Positions 25,138 to 35,183 of a stretch of 64,000 bases of DNA are shown here, one piece after another. Under the pieces are notes generated by a model. The model ran no database searches and was not told where the DNA came from. It saw nothing but the letters and a program-made list of their open reading frames with translations. How positions within the stretch are numbered: position 1 is the first letter of the stretch; each line of letters starts with the position of its first letter. A program made the translations under genes and the position numbers. Source of the DNA: Sphingomonas sp. LC-1 (GTDB taxonomy: Bacteria > Pseudomonadota > Alphaproteobacteria > Sphingomonadales > Sphingomonadaceae); assembly GCF_025371035.1 (NCBI RefSeq), contig NZ_JANZXB010000008.1, forward strand, positions 1 through 64,000. Reading direction: 5' to 3'.

Positions 25138-26388
25138 ATGGCCAATGCCGCGCTGCACCGGCCTCCCCTTGCGCGGCGCGAACGCCTGCCCGCGCTGGAT
25201 GCCATGAACTTCTTCCTGGCCGATGTCCGCGACGGCCTTGGCCCGTATCTCGCCATCTATCTGGTCGCGGTGCGCGGGCCGAGCCACGGCTGGAACGAAG
25301 CAAGCGCGGGGGTCGTCATGACCATCGCCGGGATCGCGGGGCTGATTGCCAACGCCCCTGCCGGTGCGCTGATCGACCGGGTCCATGCCAAGCGGGCGGT
25401 CCTGGTCGCCGCGGCGGTCGCGGTGACGCTGGCGTCCCTGTCGTTACCGTTCGTCGAGGGATTCTGGGCGGTGGCTGCCGGACAGTCGCTGGCCGCCGTC
25501 GCGGCCTCGGTCTTCGCGCCGGGGATCGCCGCCATCTCGCTGGGTATCGTCGGGCCCAAGGCCTTCACCGCGCGGATCGGGCGGAACGAGGCGTTCAACC
25601 ATGCCGGGAACGCCGTGTCCGCCGCGCTGGCGGGTCTGCTGGCCTGGAAATTCGGCCCCGTGGTGGTCTTCTGGCTGATGGCGGGACTGGCGGCGCTGAG
25701 TATCGGCGCGACCCTGTCGCTCGATGCCGATCGGATCGATCATGCCATGGCGCGCGGCTGTACCGAAGAGGAAGAGGAGCAGGAGGATTGCGATCCCCCT
25801 TCCCTATGGCAGACCTTGAAGGGCGCGCCGACACTGGCCTGGTTCGCCGTGACGGGATTTCTGTTCCACCTCTCCAACGCCGCGATGCTTCCCTCGGTGG
25901 GGCAGTTGCTGGCGCGTGAGGTAGGCGGGGACAAGGCAACCTCGCTGACCTCCGCCTGCATCGTCGGGGCGCAACTCGTCATGGTGCCGGTGGCGATGAT
26001 CGTCGGACGAAAGGCAGAGGACTGGGGGCACCGACCCATCATGCTGGTTGCCTTTGCCGTGCTGGCGGCGCGTGGCTTGCTCTATACCCTGTCGGACGCG
26101 CCCGGCTGGTTGCTGGCCATCCAGTTGCTCGACGGCGTGGGCGCGGGGATATTGGGGGCGCTGGGTCCGGTGATCGTCGCGGCGATCATGCGCGGTTCCG
26201 GACGGTTCAATGTCGCCCAGGGCGCGGTGACCACGATCCAGGGGATCGGCGGCGCGCTCAGCACCTCGCTGGCCGGGGTGGTGATCGTCGGCGCGGGTTA
26301 TCACGCCGCCTTCTGGTTGCTCGCGGCGATCGCAGGTAGCGGGCTGGTGCTCTACCGGCTGGTGATGCCGGAGACGGCGCGGTTATAG
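25138..26388 (+). CDS. MFS transporter
   Basis: 416 residues, about twelve membrane helices. The MFS loop 2-3 signature appears as NAPAGALIDRVHAKRAVL, and a charged acidic central loop (CTEEEEEQEDCD) separates the two halves. N-terminal FFLADVRDGLGPYLAIYLV resembles exporter-like MFS proteins of unknown substrate. The start at 25138 is preferred; the frame is open further upstream but would overlap leuC. Convergent with the GST gene, 25 bases apart. Confidence 0.88.
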   Translation: MANAALHRPPLARRERLPALDAMNFFLADVRDGLGPYLAIYLVAVRGPSHGWNEASAGVVMTIAGIAGLIANAPAGALIDRVHAKRAVLVAAAVAVTLASLSLPFVEGFWAVAAGQSLAAVAASVFAPGIAAISLGIVGPKAFTARIGRNEAFNHAGNAVSAALAGLLAWKFGPVVVFWLMAGLAALSIGATLSLDADRIDHAMARGCTEEEEEQEDCDPPSLWQTLKGAPTLAWFAVTGFLFHLSNAAMLPSVGQLLAREVGGDKATSLTSACIVGAQLVMVPVAMIVGRKAEDWGHRPIMLVAFAVLAARGLLYTLSDAPGWLLAIQLLDGVGAGILGALGPVIVAAIMRGSGRFNVAQGAVTTIQGIGGALSTSLAGVVIVGAGYHAAFWLLAAIAGSGLVLYRLVMPETARL

Positions 26389-26413
26389 GAATCCGCTGAG
26401 CCCTCGACGGCGC

Positions 26414-27103
26414 TCAGGCCTTGGCGCGGAAATCCTCCCGCACGCTACCGCACTCCAGCAATTCCGCTTCATGGCCGTCCTCCCGCCACGTCTCCGCCAG
26501 GGCCTGCGCTTCCCAGTCGCGAACCGCAGGATGCGCCAGCAGCGTCTCGACCCAGGCCGCGCCCGCCGCGCCGACGTCGATGCCATAGGTCCGCACGCGA
26601 AAGGCGACCGGGGCGTAAAAGGCGTCGACCGCCGAAAACACCTCTCCCGCCAACCAAGGCCCACCGAACCGCGTCAGCCCCTCGCCCCATAGCTCGGCAA
26701 GCCGCGCCACGTCGCGTTCCAGGCGTGGGGAGGCGGGCCGGGCATCGACCCGCACCCCGACATTCATGGTCCGCTCCGCCCTGAGCGCGGCGAAGCCGCC
26801 ATGCATTTCCGTCACCGCGCACATCGCCCAGGCGCGCGCGGCGTCATCCTCCGGCCAGACCCCCGGATGCCGCTCGGCCAAATAGAGCGCGATACCCAGC
26901 GAATCCCATATCACCCGCTCCCCATCCAGCAGCACCGGCACCTGTCCGGTCGGCGAAAAGGCGCGGAACGCCTCGTAATTCTCCGTCACGGCGAACGGTT
27001 CGATCCGGTCGGCAAAGCCGATCCCCAGCGCCTTCATCAGCAGCCAGGGGCGCAGCGACCAGCTCGAATAATTCCGGTTCGCGGTGATGAGGGTATAGGC
27101 CAT
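26414..27103 (-). CDS. Glutathione S-transferase family protein
   Basis: 229 residues. N-terminal thioredoxin-like domain with catalytic-region serine in ANRNYSSWSLRPWLLMKAL, the cis-proline segment GQVPVLLDGERVIWDSLGIALYLAE (residues ~53-77) and an all-helical C-terminal domain. Cytosolic. Substrate unknown. It begins four bases from the end of the CoA-transferase B gene on the same strand, so it may be the last gene of that operon. Confidence 0.9.
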   Translation of the reverse strand: MAYTLITANRNYSSWSLRPWLLMKALGIGFADRIEPFAVTENYEAFRAFSPTGQVPVLLDGERVIWDSLGIALYLAERHPGVWPEDDAARAWAMCAVTEMHGGFAALRAERTMNVGVRVDARPASPRLERDVARLAELWGEGLTRFGGPWLAGEVFSAVDAFYAPVAFRVRTYGIDVGAAGAAWVETLLAHPAVRDWEAQALAETWREDGHEAELLECGSVREDFRAKA

Positions 27104-27107
27104 GGTG

Positions 27108-27743
27108 TCAGCGCTCGAAGCTGGCCGTGGTCTTGGCGGCGATCTCGTCCGCCGTCACGCCGGGCGCGCACTCGATCAGGCGGAAGGGGCTGTCGTGATC
27201 GGGGCGCTGGAACACCGCCAGATCGGTGACGATCATGTCCACCACATTTCGCCCGGTCAGCGGCAGCGTGCATTCGGGAATGAACTTGGGGCTGCCATCC
27301 TTGGCGTTATGCTCCATGACGACGATGATCTTCTTGACGCCCGCGACCAGATCCATCGCGCCGCCCATGCCCTTGATCATCTTGCCGGGGATCATCCAGT
27401 TGGCGATGTCGCCGCCTTCGGACACCTCCATCGCACCCAGCACGGTCAGGTCGATATGCCCGCCCCGGATCATCGCGAAGCTGTCGGCGGAGGAGAAATA
27501 GACCGAGTGCGGCAGTTCGCTGATCGTCTGCTTGCCGGCGTTGATCAGGTCGGGATCGACCTCATCCTCATAGGGGAACGGCCCGATGCCCAGCATCCCG
27601 TTTTCGGATTGCAGCGTAACCTCGACCCCTTGCGGGATATGGTTGGCCACCAGGGTCGGAATGCCGATGCCCAGATTGACGTAGAAGCCGTCCTTCAATT
27701 CCTTGGCCGCGCGCGCGGCCATCTCGTCACGAGTCCAGGCCAT
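27108..27743 (-). CDS. scoB: 3-oxoacid CoA-transferase subunit B
   Basis: 211 residues. The catalytic glutamate is in [13 protein letters not shown] near residue 45; the conserved [16 protein letters not shown] precedes it. Together with subunit A (28630-29337) it moves CoA from succinyl-CoA to acetoacetate or a related 3-oxoacid. The start MAWTRDEM at 27743 fits the family. Unusually, an acid phosphatase gene sits between the two subunit genes. Confidence 0.93.
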   Translation of the reverse strand: MAWTRDEMAARAAKELKDGFYVNLGIGIPTLVANHIPQGVEVTLQSENGMLGIGPFPYEDEVDPDLINAGKQTISELPHSVYFSSADSFAMIRGGHIDLTVLGAMEVSEGGDIANWMIPGKMIKGMGGAMDLVAGVKKIIVVMEHNAKDGSPKFIPECTLPLTGRNVVDMIVTDLAVFQRPDHDSPFRLIECAPGVTADEIAAKTTASFER

Positions 27744-27745
27744 CG

Positions 27746-28633
27746 TCACTGCTCTCCTGTCGGATGCCACCGCCGGCCGGCGGGAAAGATGTCGTCGGGG
27801 GTGCCCTTCAGCGCCTTGCCATAGACGGGGTTCGGGAAGACGAACCAGCCGCGCCCCCAAAGCGCCGCGACACGCGGGCCATCGGCAAGGGCGCGACGTT
27901 GGGAAACCGTGCCGGGCACGTTGAACAGGTCGCTGAAATCACCCAATTGATCCCCGCCCATCGCGATGACGCAATAGCGCTCGGCGATCCGCCAGCGGCG
28001 CGCATCCTTGCCGTCGCCGGTGTTGGTGTCGGTGCGGACGAACAGCGTGTCGCCATGGACCGCCGGGCCTAGCCCCGCTGCCTCGATCGCCCGCGCGGCC
28101 CCGCCCGCATCGTCGCGATTGGTGTTGAAAATGACCGTCACGCCCATGGTGCGCAGATCGGCGATCGCCGCCGCCGCACCGGGCACCGGCAGCACCGCCC
28201 GGCCATCGCCCTGCTCCCATGAGCGCCAGCGGCCTGCGAAGGCGCGGTCGGCGCGACCGGTCAGATCGTCCTGCTCGAAACCGAGATTGAGCAGGACGGT
28301 TTCGTCCACGTCGAACACCGCCGCCGGGCGCTTGCCCGCGCAGGATGCGAAGCGGGGATTATCGAGGTTTGCGCCTTGCTCCAGTACGACGCTGTCGCGT
28401 GGCGGACGACGCACCCTGTCGGCCGCATAGGTGACGAGCGCGTTCCACGCCTGGCGCGAGATCGCGTCCGCCTCCGCCGAGCCATAGAGATACTGCATGC
28501 CCGCCAGCTTCGGATTGACGGCGGCAACGGGTGGTGAAGCCGGGCTGTTGTTGCCGACCGCCACGACACAACCCGACAGGGTCAGGGCAGCCGCGAGCGT
28601 GGCGAAGCCCGCGCCGAAACGGGCCCTCCTCAT
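27746..28633 (-). CDS. HAD-type acid phosphatase lipoprotein (e(P4)/class IIIB family)
   Basis: 295 residues. A lipobox LSGC puts the lipidated cysteine at residue 22, so the protein is membrane-anchored outside the cytoplasm. The HAD nucleophile motif is [10 protein letters not shown] (DVDET at 108-112) and a second HAD block is VIFNTNRDD. Relatives hydrolyse nucleotide monophosphates or other phosphomonoesters. It is inserted between the two CoA-transferase subunit genes: its ATG overlaps the scoA stop and its stop lies two bases before scoB. That position is odd because no metabolic link is obvious. Confidence 0.88.
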   Translation of the reverse strand: MRRARFGAGFATLAAALTLSGCVVAVGNNSPASPPVAAVNPKLAGMQYLYGSAEADAISRQAWNALVTYAADRVRRPPRDSVVLEQGANLDNPRFASCAGKRPAAVFDVDETVLLNLGFEQDDLTGRADRAFAGRWRSWEQGDGRAVLPVPGAAAAIADLRTMGVTVIFNTNRDDAGGAARAIEAAGLGPAVHGDTLFVRTDTNTGDGKDARRWRIAERYCVIAMGGDQLGDFSDLFNVPGTVSQRRALADGPRVAALWGRGWFVFPNPVYGKALKGTPDDIFPAGRRWHPTGEQ

Positions 28634-29337
28634 GCCGAAGCCCGCTCGCGCACCGTGCGGAATTCAATCTTCTTCTCGTACGGCGCACCGACGATCATCC
28701 GCTTCACATAGATGCCGGGCAGATGGATCTGGTCGGGATCGAGGCTGCCGACCGGCACCACCTCCTCCACCTCGGCGACGCAGATGCGTCCGGCGGTCGC
28801 CATGGGCTGGTTGAAGTTGCGCGCGGTCTTGCGAAAGATCAGGTTCCCGGCCTCGTCGGCCTTCCACCCCTTGATGATCGACAGGTCGGCGCGAATGCCA
28901 CGTTCGAGGATATAGTCCTCTCCATCGAAGCTCTTCACTTCCTTGCCCTCGGCCACCTTGGTGCCGACACCGGTCTTCGTATAGAAACCGGGGATGCCCG
29001 CGCCCCCCGCCCGGCAGCGTTCCGCCAACGTGCCCTGCGGGCAGAACTCGACCTCCAGCTCGCCGCTCAGATATTGCCGCTCAAACTCCTTATTCTCGCC
29101 GACATAGGAGGAGATCATCTTCTTCACCTGGTGCGAGCGGAGCAGCTTGCCCAACCCCACGCCGTCGATCCCGGCATTGTTGCTGGCGATGGTCAGGTCC
29201 TTGACCCCCGCCGCCTCGATCGCATCGATCAGCCGTTCGGGGATACCGCACAGGCCAAAGCCCCCTGCGCAGATCGTCATGCCGTCATGGAGCAGGCCGT
29301 CGAGCGCGGCGGCGGCGTCGGGATAAAGCTTCTGCAT
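28630..29337 (-). CDS. scoA: 3-oxoacid CoA-transferase subunit A
   Basis: 235 residues. Contains [19 protein letters not shown] (CoA-binding glycine-rich loop near residue 25), [19 protein letters not shown] and [28 protein letters not shown], all typical of the alpha subunit. It is first in the operon scoA - phosphatase - scoB - possibly GST. Confidence 0.94.
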   Translation of the reverse strand: MQKLYPDAAAALDGLLHDGMTICAGGFGLCGIPERLIDAIEAAGVKDLTIASNNAGIDGVGLGKLLRSHQVKKMISSYVGENKEFERQYLSGELEVEFCPQGTLAERCRAGGAGIPGFYTKTGVGTKVAEGKEVKSFDGEDYILERGIRADLSIIKGWKADEAGNLIFRKTARNFNQPMATAGRICVAEVEEVVPVGSLDPDQIHLPGIYVKRMIVGAPYEKKIEFRTVRERASA

Positions 29338-29395
29338 GGGCGTCCTCCCTAAGGTTGCCGTTGCGTTAGGCGGAGGCGTGGAGCCGGGTCAACCC

Positions 29396-29459
29396 AGCGC
29401 TTGCGCTTTGCGCGGGCCAGCGTTTGCGCTTTGCGCGGGGCCAGCGTTTGCGCTTTGGA
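29396..29459. repeat. Three tandem ~22-base repeats upstream of a ThDP enzyme
   Basis: The unit AGCGYTTGCGCTTTG(CGCGGG(G)CC) occurs nearly three times in a row (29396 onward, third copy partial) between the divergent scoA and ThDP-enzyme genes. Each unit contains the dyad AGCG...CGCT. It may bind a regulator or simply be slippage-prone DNA. Confidence 0.7.
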
Positions 29460-29483
29460 AAGAAGCGGGTCTAGGCTTGCCCC

Positions 29484-31133
29484 ATGACCACCAGAACCGG
29501 CGGACGCCTGCTTGTCGATGCGCTTCTCGAACAGGGGTGCGACCGTATCTTCACCGTGCCGGGCGAGAGCTTCCTGGCGGTGCTCGACGCGCTGCACGAC
29601 ACACCCGCCATCGACCTCGTCACGTGCCGGCAGGAAGGCGGCGTGACCTTCATGGCCTGCGCCGACGGGACGCTGACCGGGCGGCCGGGCGTCGCCTTCG
29701 TCACGCGCGGTCCGGGTGCGACCAACGCGGCGATCGGCGTGCATGTCGCGCGACAGGATTCGCAGCCGATGATCCTGTTCATCGGCGATGTCGACCGAGG
29801 CACACGCGACCGCGAAGCCTTTCAGGAGGTGGATTTTCAGGCGATGTTCGCGCCGCTCGCCAAATGGGCGGCTCGTATCGACGATGCCGCGCGCATTCCG
29901 GAATATGTCGCCCGTGCCTATGCCACCGCGATGAACGGGCGGCCTGGGCCGGTCGTCCTCGCGCTGCCCGAGGACATGCTGTGCGATCCGGTACAGGCTA
30001 CACCCCGCCCCCGGATCGAACGGCCGTCGCAGGACGTGATGATCGAGGATGTACTCGCGGTGCACGACCTGATCGCCAAGGCGCAGCGCCCCGTCGCCAT
30101 CATCGGCGGCGCGTATTGGAACAGCGAAACGGTCGCGCTGATCGAGCAATGGGGCGAAGCGGCGGGCGTGCCTCTGGTCGCGGCGTTTCGGCGTCAGGAT
30201 GCGGTGTCGGCCACCTGCCCGGTCTATGCGGGCAATCTGGGCTATGGCCCCAACCTGGCCCTGGTGAAGCGGGTGCGAGAGGCCGACCTGTTGATCGTGC
30301 TGGGCGCGCGTCTGGGAGAGGCGACGACCGATGGCTATGCCATCATTACGCCCGATCATCCGGGACAGACGCTGGTCCATATCCACCCGGACCCGGAGGA
30401 ACTGCACAGCGTCTACCGCACCGATCTCGCCTTATGCTGCGACATTCACCGGGCGGTCGGCCTGCTCGAATTGCAGGCGAGCGAGGCGAGCAAGCCGCAT
30501 CCCTCTGGCGCGGAAGCCCATGCCGACTATCTGGCCTGGTCCCACCCGGCCGCGCGGGACGGCGTCACCTTGGACCTGGGCCAATGCGTCGCCGCGATGC
30601 GAAAGGCGCTGCCCGCCGACTCGATCATCTGCAATGGCGCCGGCAATTACTCCGGCTGGTGGCATCGTTATTGGCGGTATGAACCGGGGTGCCAGCTTGC
30701 CCCGACCTGTGGCGCGATGGGATATGGAGTTCCCGCCGCCACCGCCGCCGCGCTGCGCCATCCCGGGCGAACCGTCGTCGCGCTGGCGGGCGACGGGTGT
30801 TTCCTGATGAACGGCCAAGAGCTGGCGACCGCCGTGCAGCATGGCGTATCGATGCTGGTGATCGTCGTCGACAATAGCGGCTATGGCACGATCCGAATGC
30901 ACCAGGAACGCGAATATCCCGGTCGGGTGGCGGCAACGACGCTGGCCAATCCCGACTTCGCGGCGCTGGCGCGTGCCTATGGGTGCTGGAGCGAAACGGT
31001 GACCCGAACCGAGGATTTCGTCCCTGCCCTGCTCCGCGCCATGACAGGAACCGGTGTGCGGCTGCTCCACCTGAAAACCGACATCGAAGTCATTACGCCC
31101 GCCACGACCCTCTCCCGGATCGCGCAACGCTGA
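29484..31133 (+). CDS. Thiamine-diphosphate-dependent enzyme (acetolactate synthase-like)
   Basis: 549 residues with the three-domain ThDP layout: N-terminal PYR domain with catalytic glutamate in CRQEGGVTFMA, a central nucleotide-fold domain, and a C-terminal PP domain with the ThDP-Mg motif GDGCFLMNGQELATAV...VDNSGYG. It resembles acetolactate synthase large subunits and related decarboxylases but no small subunit gene is nearby, so a catabolic ALS or another 2-oxoacid decarboxylase/ligase is equally possible. Preceded by the tandem repeats at 29396. Confidence 0.88.
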   Translation: MTTRTGGRLLVDALLEQGCDRIFTVPGESFLAVLDALHDTPAIDLVTCRQEGGVTFMACADGTLTGRPGVAFVTRGPGATNAAIGVHVARQDSQPMILFIGDVDRGTRDREAFQEVDFQAMFAPLAKWAARIDDAARIPEYVARAYATAMNGRPGPVVLALPEDMLCDPVQATPRPRIERPSQDVMIEDVLAVHDLIAKAQRPVAIIGGAYWNSETVALIEQWGEAAGVPLVAAFRRQDAVSATCPVYAGNLGYGPNLALVKRVREADLLIVLGARLGEATTDGYAIITPDHPGQTLVHIHPDPEELHSVYRTDLALCCDIHRAVGLLELQASEASKPHPSGAEAHADYLAWSHPAARDGVTLDLGQCVAAMRKALPADSIICNGAGNYSGWWHRYWRYEPGCQLAPTCGAMGYGVPAATAAALRHPGRTVVALAGDGCFLMNGQELATAVQHGVSMLVIVVDNSGYGTIRMHQEREYPGRVAATTLANPDFAALARAYGCWSETVTRTEDFVPALLRAMTGTGVRLLHLKTDIEVITPATTLSRIAQR

Positions 31134-31281
31134 CTTGGACGGCTCAGAAGCAGGAGTTTCGAGCCCTCATCTGCTGCTCTGCAATCGCACACAGCAAAGA
31201 ACGATTGGGGACCTGCAAGACTTTGGAACTCAAGATAACGCTATCATGCAATCGATTTACTAACGATTATCAGCTGAACCA

Positions 31282-31315
31282 CAAAAGAAAGCCGCCCCGG
31301 CATAACCGGAGCGGC
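31282..31315 (-). terminator. CsbD-gene terminator
   Basis: On the minus strand GCCGCTCCGG and CCGGGGCGGC (31306-31315 and 31291-31300) form a stem with one wobble position around TTATG, followed by TTTCTTTTG. It lies 42 bases downstream of the CsbD stop. Confidence 0.85.
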
Positions 31316-31357
31316 GAGTTCGTTGCTGATCGCTTTAGTCAGAAACTGTTAGCAGGT

Positions 31358-31540
31358 TCAGATGTTGTCGCCAAGAGCGCCCTTCACCGAACCCTTCATT
31401 TCCTGGCCCTTGCCCTTCAGCTGCTGGGCTTCGCCTTCTGCCTTCAGGTCGGCGTCGTGATTGTGATCGCCGATCGCTTCCTTGGCCTTGCCAACCAGTT
31501 CGTTGACGTTGCCCTTGATCTTGTCGGTGAGCTCACCCAT
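31358..31540 (-). CDS. CsbD-family stress protein
   Basis: 60 residues, MGELTDKIKGNVNELVGKAKEAIGD followed by a hydrophilic Lys/Glu/Gly-rich tail with GKGQEMKGSVKGALGD. CsbD proteins are general-stress proteins of unknown mechanism. The start at 31540 is chosen because TGGAGG sits five bases upstream, whereas the in-frame ATG at 31552 has no ribosome site. An EcfG-like promoter at 31594-31618 supports stress induction, and a good terminator follows. Confidence 0.9.
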   Translation of the reverse strand: MGELTDKIKGNVNELVGKAKEAIGDHNHDADLKAEGEAQQLKGKGQEMKGSVKGALGDNI

Positions 31541-31593
31541 CGCGGCCTCCATTTACTGGGGATCGATCGATCCCGTTGAACACTCGGAGACAA

Positions 31594-31618
31594 AACACTT
31601 CGTTACGCGGCAAGTTCC
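31594..31618 (-). promoter_or_regulatory. EcfG-like promoter of the CsbD gene
   Basis: On the minus strand GGAAC (31614-31618), 16 bases, TGTT (31594-31597); the EcfG consensus is GGAAC-N16/17-CGTT. It lies 54 bases from the CsbD start codon, and CsbD is a typical general-stress regulon member. Confidence 0.65.
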
Positions 31619-31630
31619 CTGAAATTAACG

Positions 31631-32656
31631 TCAGATAAGGCCGGCCAGCGGACTCGACGGGTCGGCATAGCGCCGCATTCCCATGCGTCCCGCACGGTAC
31701 GCCATGCGCCCGGCCTCCACCCCGGACCGCATCGCGCGCGCCATCAGCACCGGGTCCTTCGCCTCCGCGATCGCGGTGTTCATCAGCACGCCGTCGCAGC
31801 CCAGTTCCATCGCCACCGTCGCCTCGGACGCGGTGCCCACGCCCGCATCGACCAGCACCGGGACCTTTGCCCCCTCGACGATCAGGCGGATCGTCACCTT
31901 GTTCTGGATGCCCAGCCCCGACCCGATCGGCGCGCCCAGCGGCATGATCGCGACCGCGCCCACATCCTCCAGCCGCTTGGCCGCGATGGGGTCGTCGACG
32001 CAATAGACCATGGGCTTGAAGCCTTCCTTGGCCAGGATCTCGGTGGCGCGCAGCGTCTCGACCATGTCAGGATAGAGCGTCCGGGCCTCGCCCAGCACCT
32101 CCAGCTTGACCAGTTCCCAGCCACCCGCCTCGCGCGCCAGACGCAGCGTGCGGATCGCATCCTCGGCGGTGAAGCAGCCCGCCGTGTTGGGCAGATAGGT
32201 GATCTTCTTCGGATCGATATAGTCGGTCAGCATCGGCGCATTGCGGTCCGACACGTTGACGCGGCGGACCGCGACGGTGACGATCTCGGCCCCCGCCGCC
32301 TCGACCGCAGCCGCGTTCTGCGCGAAGTCCTTGTATTTGCCAGTCCCGACGATCAGGCGTGAGCGGAAACGCTGCCCCGCGACTTCCCATGAATCGTCAT
32401 CGATCGCCGCGCCATGATCGCCGCCGCCGACAAAATGGACGATCTCGATCTCGTCGCCATCCTCGACCTCGACCTGCGCCAGCGTCGAGCGCGGCACCAC
32501 CTCCAGATTGCGCTCCACCGCTACCTTTTCGGGCACCAGCCCCAACTGGCTCGCCAGATCGGCGAGCGACAGGCCGGCGGCGACGCGCTTGTGCTCGCCA
32601 TTCACGGTGATCGTCACGGTTCCGTCGGTATGGGGCATATCAGTGTCACTTACCAT
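31631..32656 (-). CDS. thiG: Fused sulfur carrier ThiS - thiazole synthase ThiG
   Basis: 341 residues. Residues ~10-79 are a ThiS ubiquitin-like domain ([16 protein letters not shown]... ending IVHFVGGG), and the rest is a ThiG TIM barrel with [36 protein letters not shown] and [14 protein letters not shown]. ThiG makes the thiazole phosphate of thiamine from DXP, dehydroglycine and the ThiS thiocarboxylate. In the fusion the ThiS Gly-Gly is internal instead of C-terminal. The start could be 32656 or MPHTDG at 32638; neither has a clear ribosome site. Fused forms are known from other Proteobacteria. Confidence 0.92.
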   Translation of the reverse strand: MVSDTDMPHTDGTVTITVNGEHKRVAAGLSLADLASQLGLVPEKVAVERNLEVVPRSTLAQVEVEDGDEIEIVHFVGGGDHGAAIDDDSWEVAGQRFRSRLIVGTGKYKDFAQNAAAVEAAGAEIVTVAVRRVNVSDRNAPMLTDYIDPKKITYLPNTAGCFTAEDAIRTLRLAREAGGWELVKLEVLGEARTLYPDMVETLRATEILAKEGFKPMVYCVDDPIAAKRLEDVGAVAIMPLGAPIGSGLGIQNKVTIRLIVEGAKVPVLVDAGVGTASEATVAMELGCDGVLMNTAIAEAKDPVLMARAMRSGVEAGRMAYRAGRMGMRRYADPSSPLAGLI

Positions 32657-32753
32657 GCAAGTCGCTGCCCGCTCGACGTGGGATAGGGCATGCGGTTAAG
32701 GAAGGCCTTCGATCTAGGCCCGGCCACCCCGAGCCGCAACCATGGGAGTGCGG

Positions 32754-33188
32754 ATGTCCGCGACCGTCTATGTCCTCAACGGGCCGAACCTGAACCTGCT
32801 CGGCCTGCGCGAGCCGCATATCTATGGCCATGACACGCTGGACGATATTGCGGGACTGCTGGAGGATCGGGCGCGCGAGCTCGACCTCGAGATCGACATG
32901 CGCCAGTCCAACCATGAAGGCCATCTGATCGACTGGCTGCACGAGGCCCAGGCCTATGAGGCCAAGGCCGTGCTGCTCAATGCCGGGGGCTTCACCCATA
33001 CGTCGATCGCGATCCATGATGCGATCAAGTCGGTGACGACCCCGGTGATCGAGGTTCACCTATCCAACCCTCATGCACGGGAGCCATTCCGTCATGAGAG
33101 CTTCATCGGGCGTGCCGCAAAAGGCACAATCGCGGGTTTTGGCGCGCAATCCTATCTGCTCGCGCTTGAAGCCGCGGCCCGGTTCTGA
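32754..33188 (+). CDS. aroQ: Type II 3-dehydroquinate dehydratase
   Basis: 144 residues. Third step of the shikimate pathway. Motifs: [21 protein letters not shown] with the catalytic tyrosine, [31 protein letters not shown] and [17 protein letters not shown] with the catalytic histidine. The start at 32754 follows GGGAG, whereas the in-frame ATG at 32742 does not. It precedes accB-accC, a conserved alphaproteobacterial order. Confidence 0.95.
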   Translation: MSATVYVLNGPNLNLLGLREPHIYGHDTLDDIAGLLEDRARELDLEIDMRQSNHEGHLIDWLHEAQAYEAKAVLLNAGGFTHTSIAIHDAIKSVTTPVIEVHLSNPHAREPFRHESFIGRAAKGTIAGFGAQSYLLALEAAARF

Positions 33189-33202
33189 CAGGAGCGCTGC
33201 CC

Positions 33203-33691
33203 ATGACCGAAAAGACTGAACAAGCGATGAAGGTCGATGTCGACCTCGTCCGTCAGCTCGCCGAGCTGCTCGACGCCACCGCCCTGACCGAGATCGAGGT
33301 CGAGCATGGCGACCGCAAGATCCGCGTCGCACGCAAGGCGGCTCCCGCCGCGCAGGTCGCCTATGCGCCCGCGCCCATCGCCGCCGCGCCCGCTCCGGCG
33401 GCGGCTGCCCCGGTGGCCGCTGCTGCTCCGGTGGAAGCCGCCGCCCCGACCGTCTCGGCCAATGCGGTAAAGTCGCCGATGGTCGGCACCGTCTATCTGT
33501 CGGCCGAACCCGGCGCCAAGCCCTTCGCCGCCGTCGGCCAGAAGGTCGCCGCCGGTGACACGCTATTGATCGTGGAAGCCATGAAGGTGATGAACCCGAT
33601 CACCGCGACCGCCGCCGGCACCGTCACCGCCGTGCTGGTCGAGAACGGCCAGCCGGTCGAGTTCGACCAGCCCCTGGTCGTCGTCGAGTAA
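33203..33691 (+). CDS. accB: Biotin carboxyl carrier protein of acetyl-CoA carboxylase
   Basis: 162 residues: N-terminal helical part, an Ala/Pro-rich flexible linker (about residues 46-86) and the biotinyl domain with the biotinylated lysine in VEAMKVMN (Lys128). It carries carboxybiotin between AccC and the carboxyltransferase in fatty-acid synthesis. AGGAG precedes the start. accC begins six bases after its stop. Confidence 0.96.
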   Translation: MTEKTEQAMKVDVDLVRQLAELLDATALTEIEVEHGDRKIRVARKAAPAAQVAYAPAPIAAAPAPAAAAPVAAAAPVEAAAPTVSANAVKSPMVGTVYLSAEPGAKPFAAVGQKVAAGDTLLIVEAMKVMNPITATAAGTVTAVLVENGQPVEFDQPLVVVE

Positions 33692-33697
33692 GCCGCC

Positions 33698-35050
33698 TTG
33701 GCGCAGATCAAGAAACTCCTGATCGCCAATCGCGGTGAGATTGCGCTTCGCATCCACCGCGCCTGTCACGAGATGGGGATCGAGACCGTCGCCGTGCACT
33801 CCACGGCCGACGCCGATGCCATGCATGTGCGCCTCGCCGACCAGGCGGTGTGCATCGGCCCGCCCTCCGCGACGGACAGCTATCTCAACATCCCGAACAT
33901 CATCTCGGCCGCCGAGATTTCGGGCGCGGATGCGATCCACCCAGGCTATGGCTTCCTCTCGGAGAACGCCAAGTTCGCCGAGATCGTCGAGGCGCATGGC
34001 CTGATCTTCGTCGGCCCCAAGCCCGAACATATCCGGATCATGGGCGACAAGGTCGAAGCCAAGCGGACGGCGGGTGCGCTCGGCCTGCCGCTGGTGCCCG
34101 GCTCGGACGGCGCGATCTCGGATGTCGAGGAAGCCAAGGCGCTCGCAGCGGAGATCGGCTATCCCGTGCTGATCAAGGCGGCCAGCGGCGGCGGCGGTCG
34201 CGGCATGAAGGTCGTGCCCTCCGAAGATCAGCTCGAAACGCTGATGCAGCAGGCGGGCTCGGAGGCGAAGGCCGCGTTCGGCGATTCGACCGTCTACATG
34301 GAAAAATATCTGGGCAACCCCCGGCATATCGAATTCCAGGTGTTCGGCGACGGCAACGGCAACGCGATCCATCTCGGCGAGCGCGACTGCTCGCTCCAGC
34401 GCCGCCACCAGAAGGTACTGGAGGAAGCCCCCTCGCCGATCATCACGGCCGAGGAGCGTTCGCGCATGGGCGGCGTGGTCGCCAAGGCGATGGCCGATAT
34501 GGGCTATCGCGGCGCGGGCACGATCGAATTCCTGTGGGAAGACGGCGAGTTCTATTTCATCGAAATGAACACCCGCCTGCAGGTCGAACATCCCGTGACG
34601 GAGATGATCACCGGGCTGGACTTGGTCCGCGAACAGATTCGTGTCGCCGAGGGCCATCCGCTGACCCTGCGCCAGGAAGACGTGCAGTTCCGCGGCCACG
34701 CCATCGAATGCCGCATCAACGCGGAAGATCCGCGCACCTTCGCCCCCTCGCCGGGCACGGTGAAGATGTATCACGCACCGGGCGGCATGCATGTCCGCGT
34801 CGATAGCGGGCTGTATCAGGGCTACAAGGTCCCGCCCTATTACGACAGCATGATCGCCAAGCTGATCGTGTACGGCACGACCCGCGAAGGCGCGTTGCGC
34901 CGTCTGCGCCGCGCGCTCAACGAATTCGTGATCGAGGGAATGAAGACCACCATTCCGCTCCACCAGTCGCTGCTGGACGATCCCGAATTCCAGACCGGCG
35001 ACTATACGATCAAGTGGCTGGAGGAATGGCTGGCCAAGCAGGACGCTTGA
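33698..35050 (+). CDS. accC: Biotin carboxylase subunit of acetyl-CoA carboxylase
   Basis: 450 residues, ATP-grasp enzyme. [14 protein letters not shown] at the N-terminus, the glycine-rich loop [33 protein letters not shown] and [18 protein letters not shown] contain the ATP, bicarbonate and catalytic residues. The start is TTG at 33698, six bases after accB; no ATG is available that keeps the conserved N-terminus. A strong terminator follows at 35091-35120. Confidence 0.96.
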   Translation: MAQIKKLLIANRGEIALRIHRACHEMGIETVAVHSTADADAMHVRLADQAVCIGPPSATDSYLNIPNIISAAEISGADAIHPGYGFLSENAKFAEIVEAHGLIFVGPKPEHIRIMGDKVEAKRTAGALGLPLVPGSDGAISDVEEAKALAAEIGYPVLIKAASGGGGRGMKVVPSEDQLETLMQQAGSEAKAAFGDSTVYMEKYLGNPRHIEFQVFGDGNGNAIHLGERDCSLQRRHQKVLEEAPSPIITAEERSRMGGVVAKAMADMGYRGAGTIEFLWEDGEFYFIEMNTRLQVEHPVTEMITGLDLVREQIRVAEGHPLTLRQEDVQFRGHAIECRINAEDPRTFAPSPGTVKMYHAPGGMHVRVDSGLYQGYKVPPYYDSMIAKLIVYGTTREGALRRLRRALNEFVIEGMKTTIPLHQSLLDDPEFQTGDYTIKWLEEWLAKQDA

Positions 35051-35090
35051 GCCATCTTTCTTCCTTATCACTAGGAAAGACTGGTTTGAG

Positions 35091-35120
35091 GCCCCCTCCC
35101 CATCCGGGAGGGGGCTTTTT
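35091..35120 (+). terminator. accBC terminator
   Basis: GCCCCCTCCC (35091-35100) pairs with GGGAGGGGGC (35106-35115) and is followed by TTTTT; it lies 40 bases after the accC stop. Confidence 0.93.
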
Positions 35121-35183
35121 ATATGCCCGAAAACCGGGATTACCCCTCCACATTGCCCGCCACCCATGCCACAAGCAGTGGCG

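Noticed and set aside
29336-30682. Plus-strand frame overlapping the ThDP enzyme start
   Set aside because: Out-of-frame reading across the tandem repeats and the real gene; Arg/Pro-rich with no motif.
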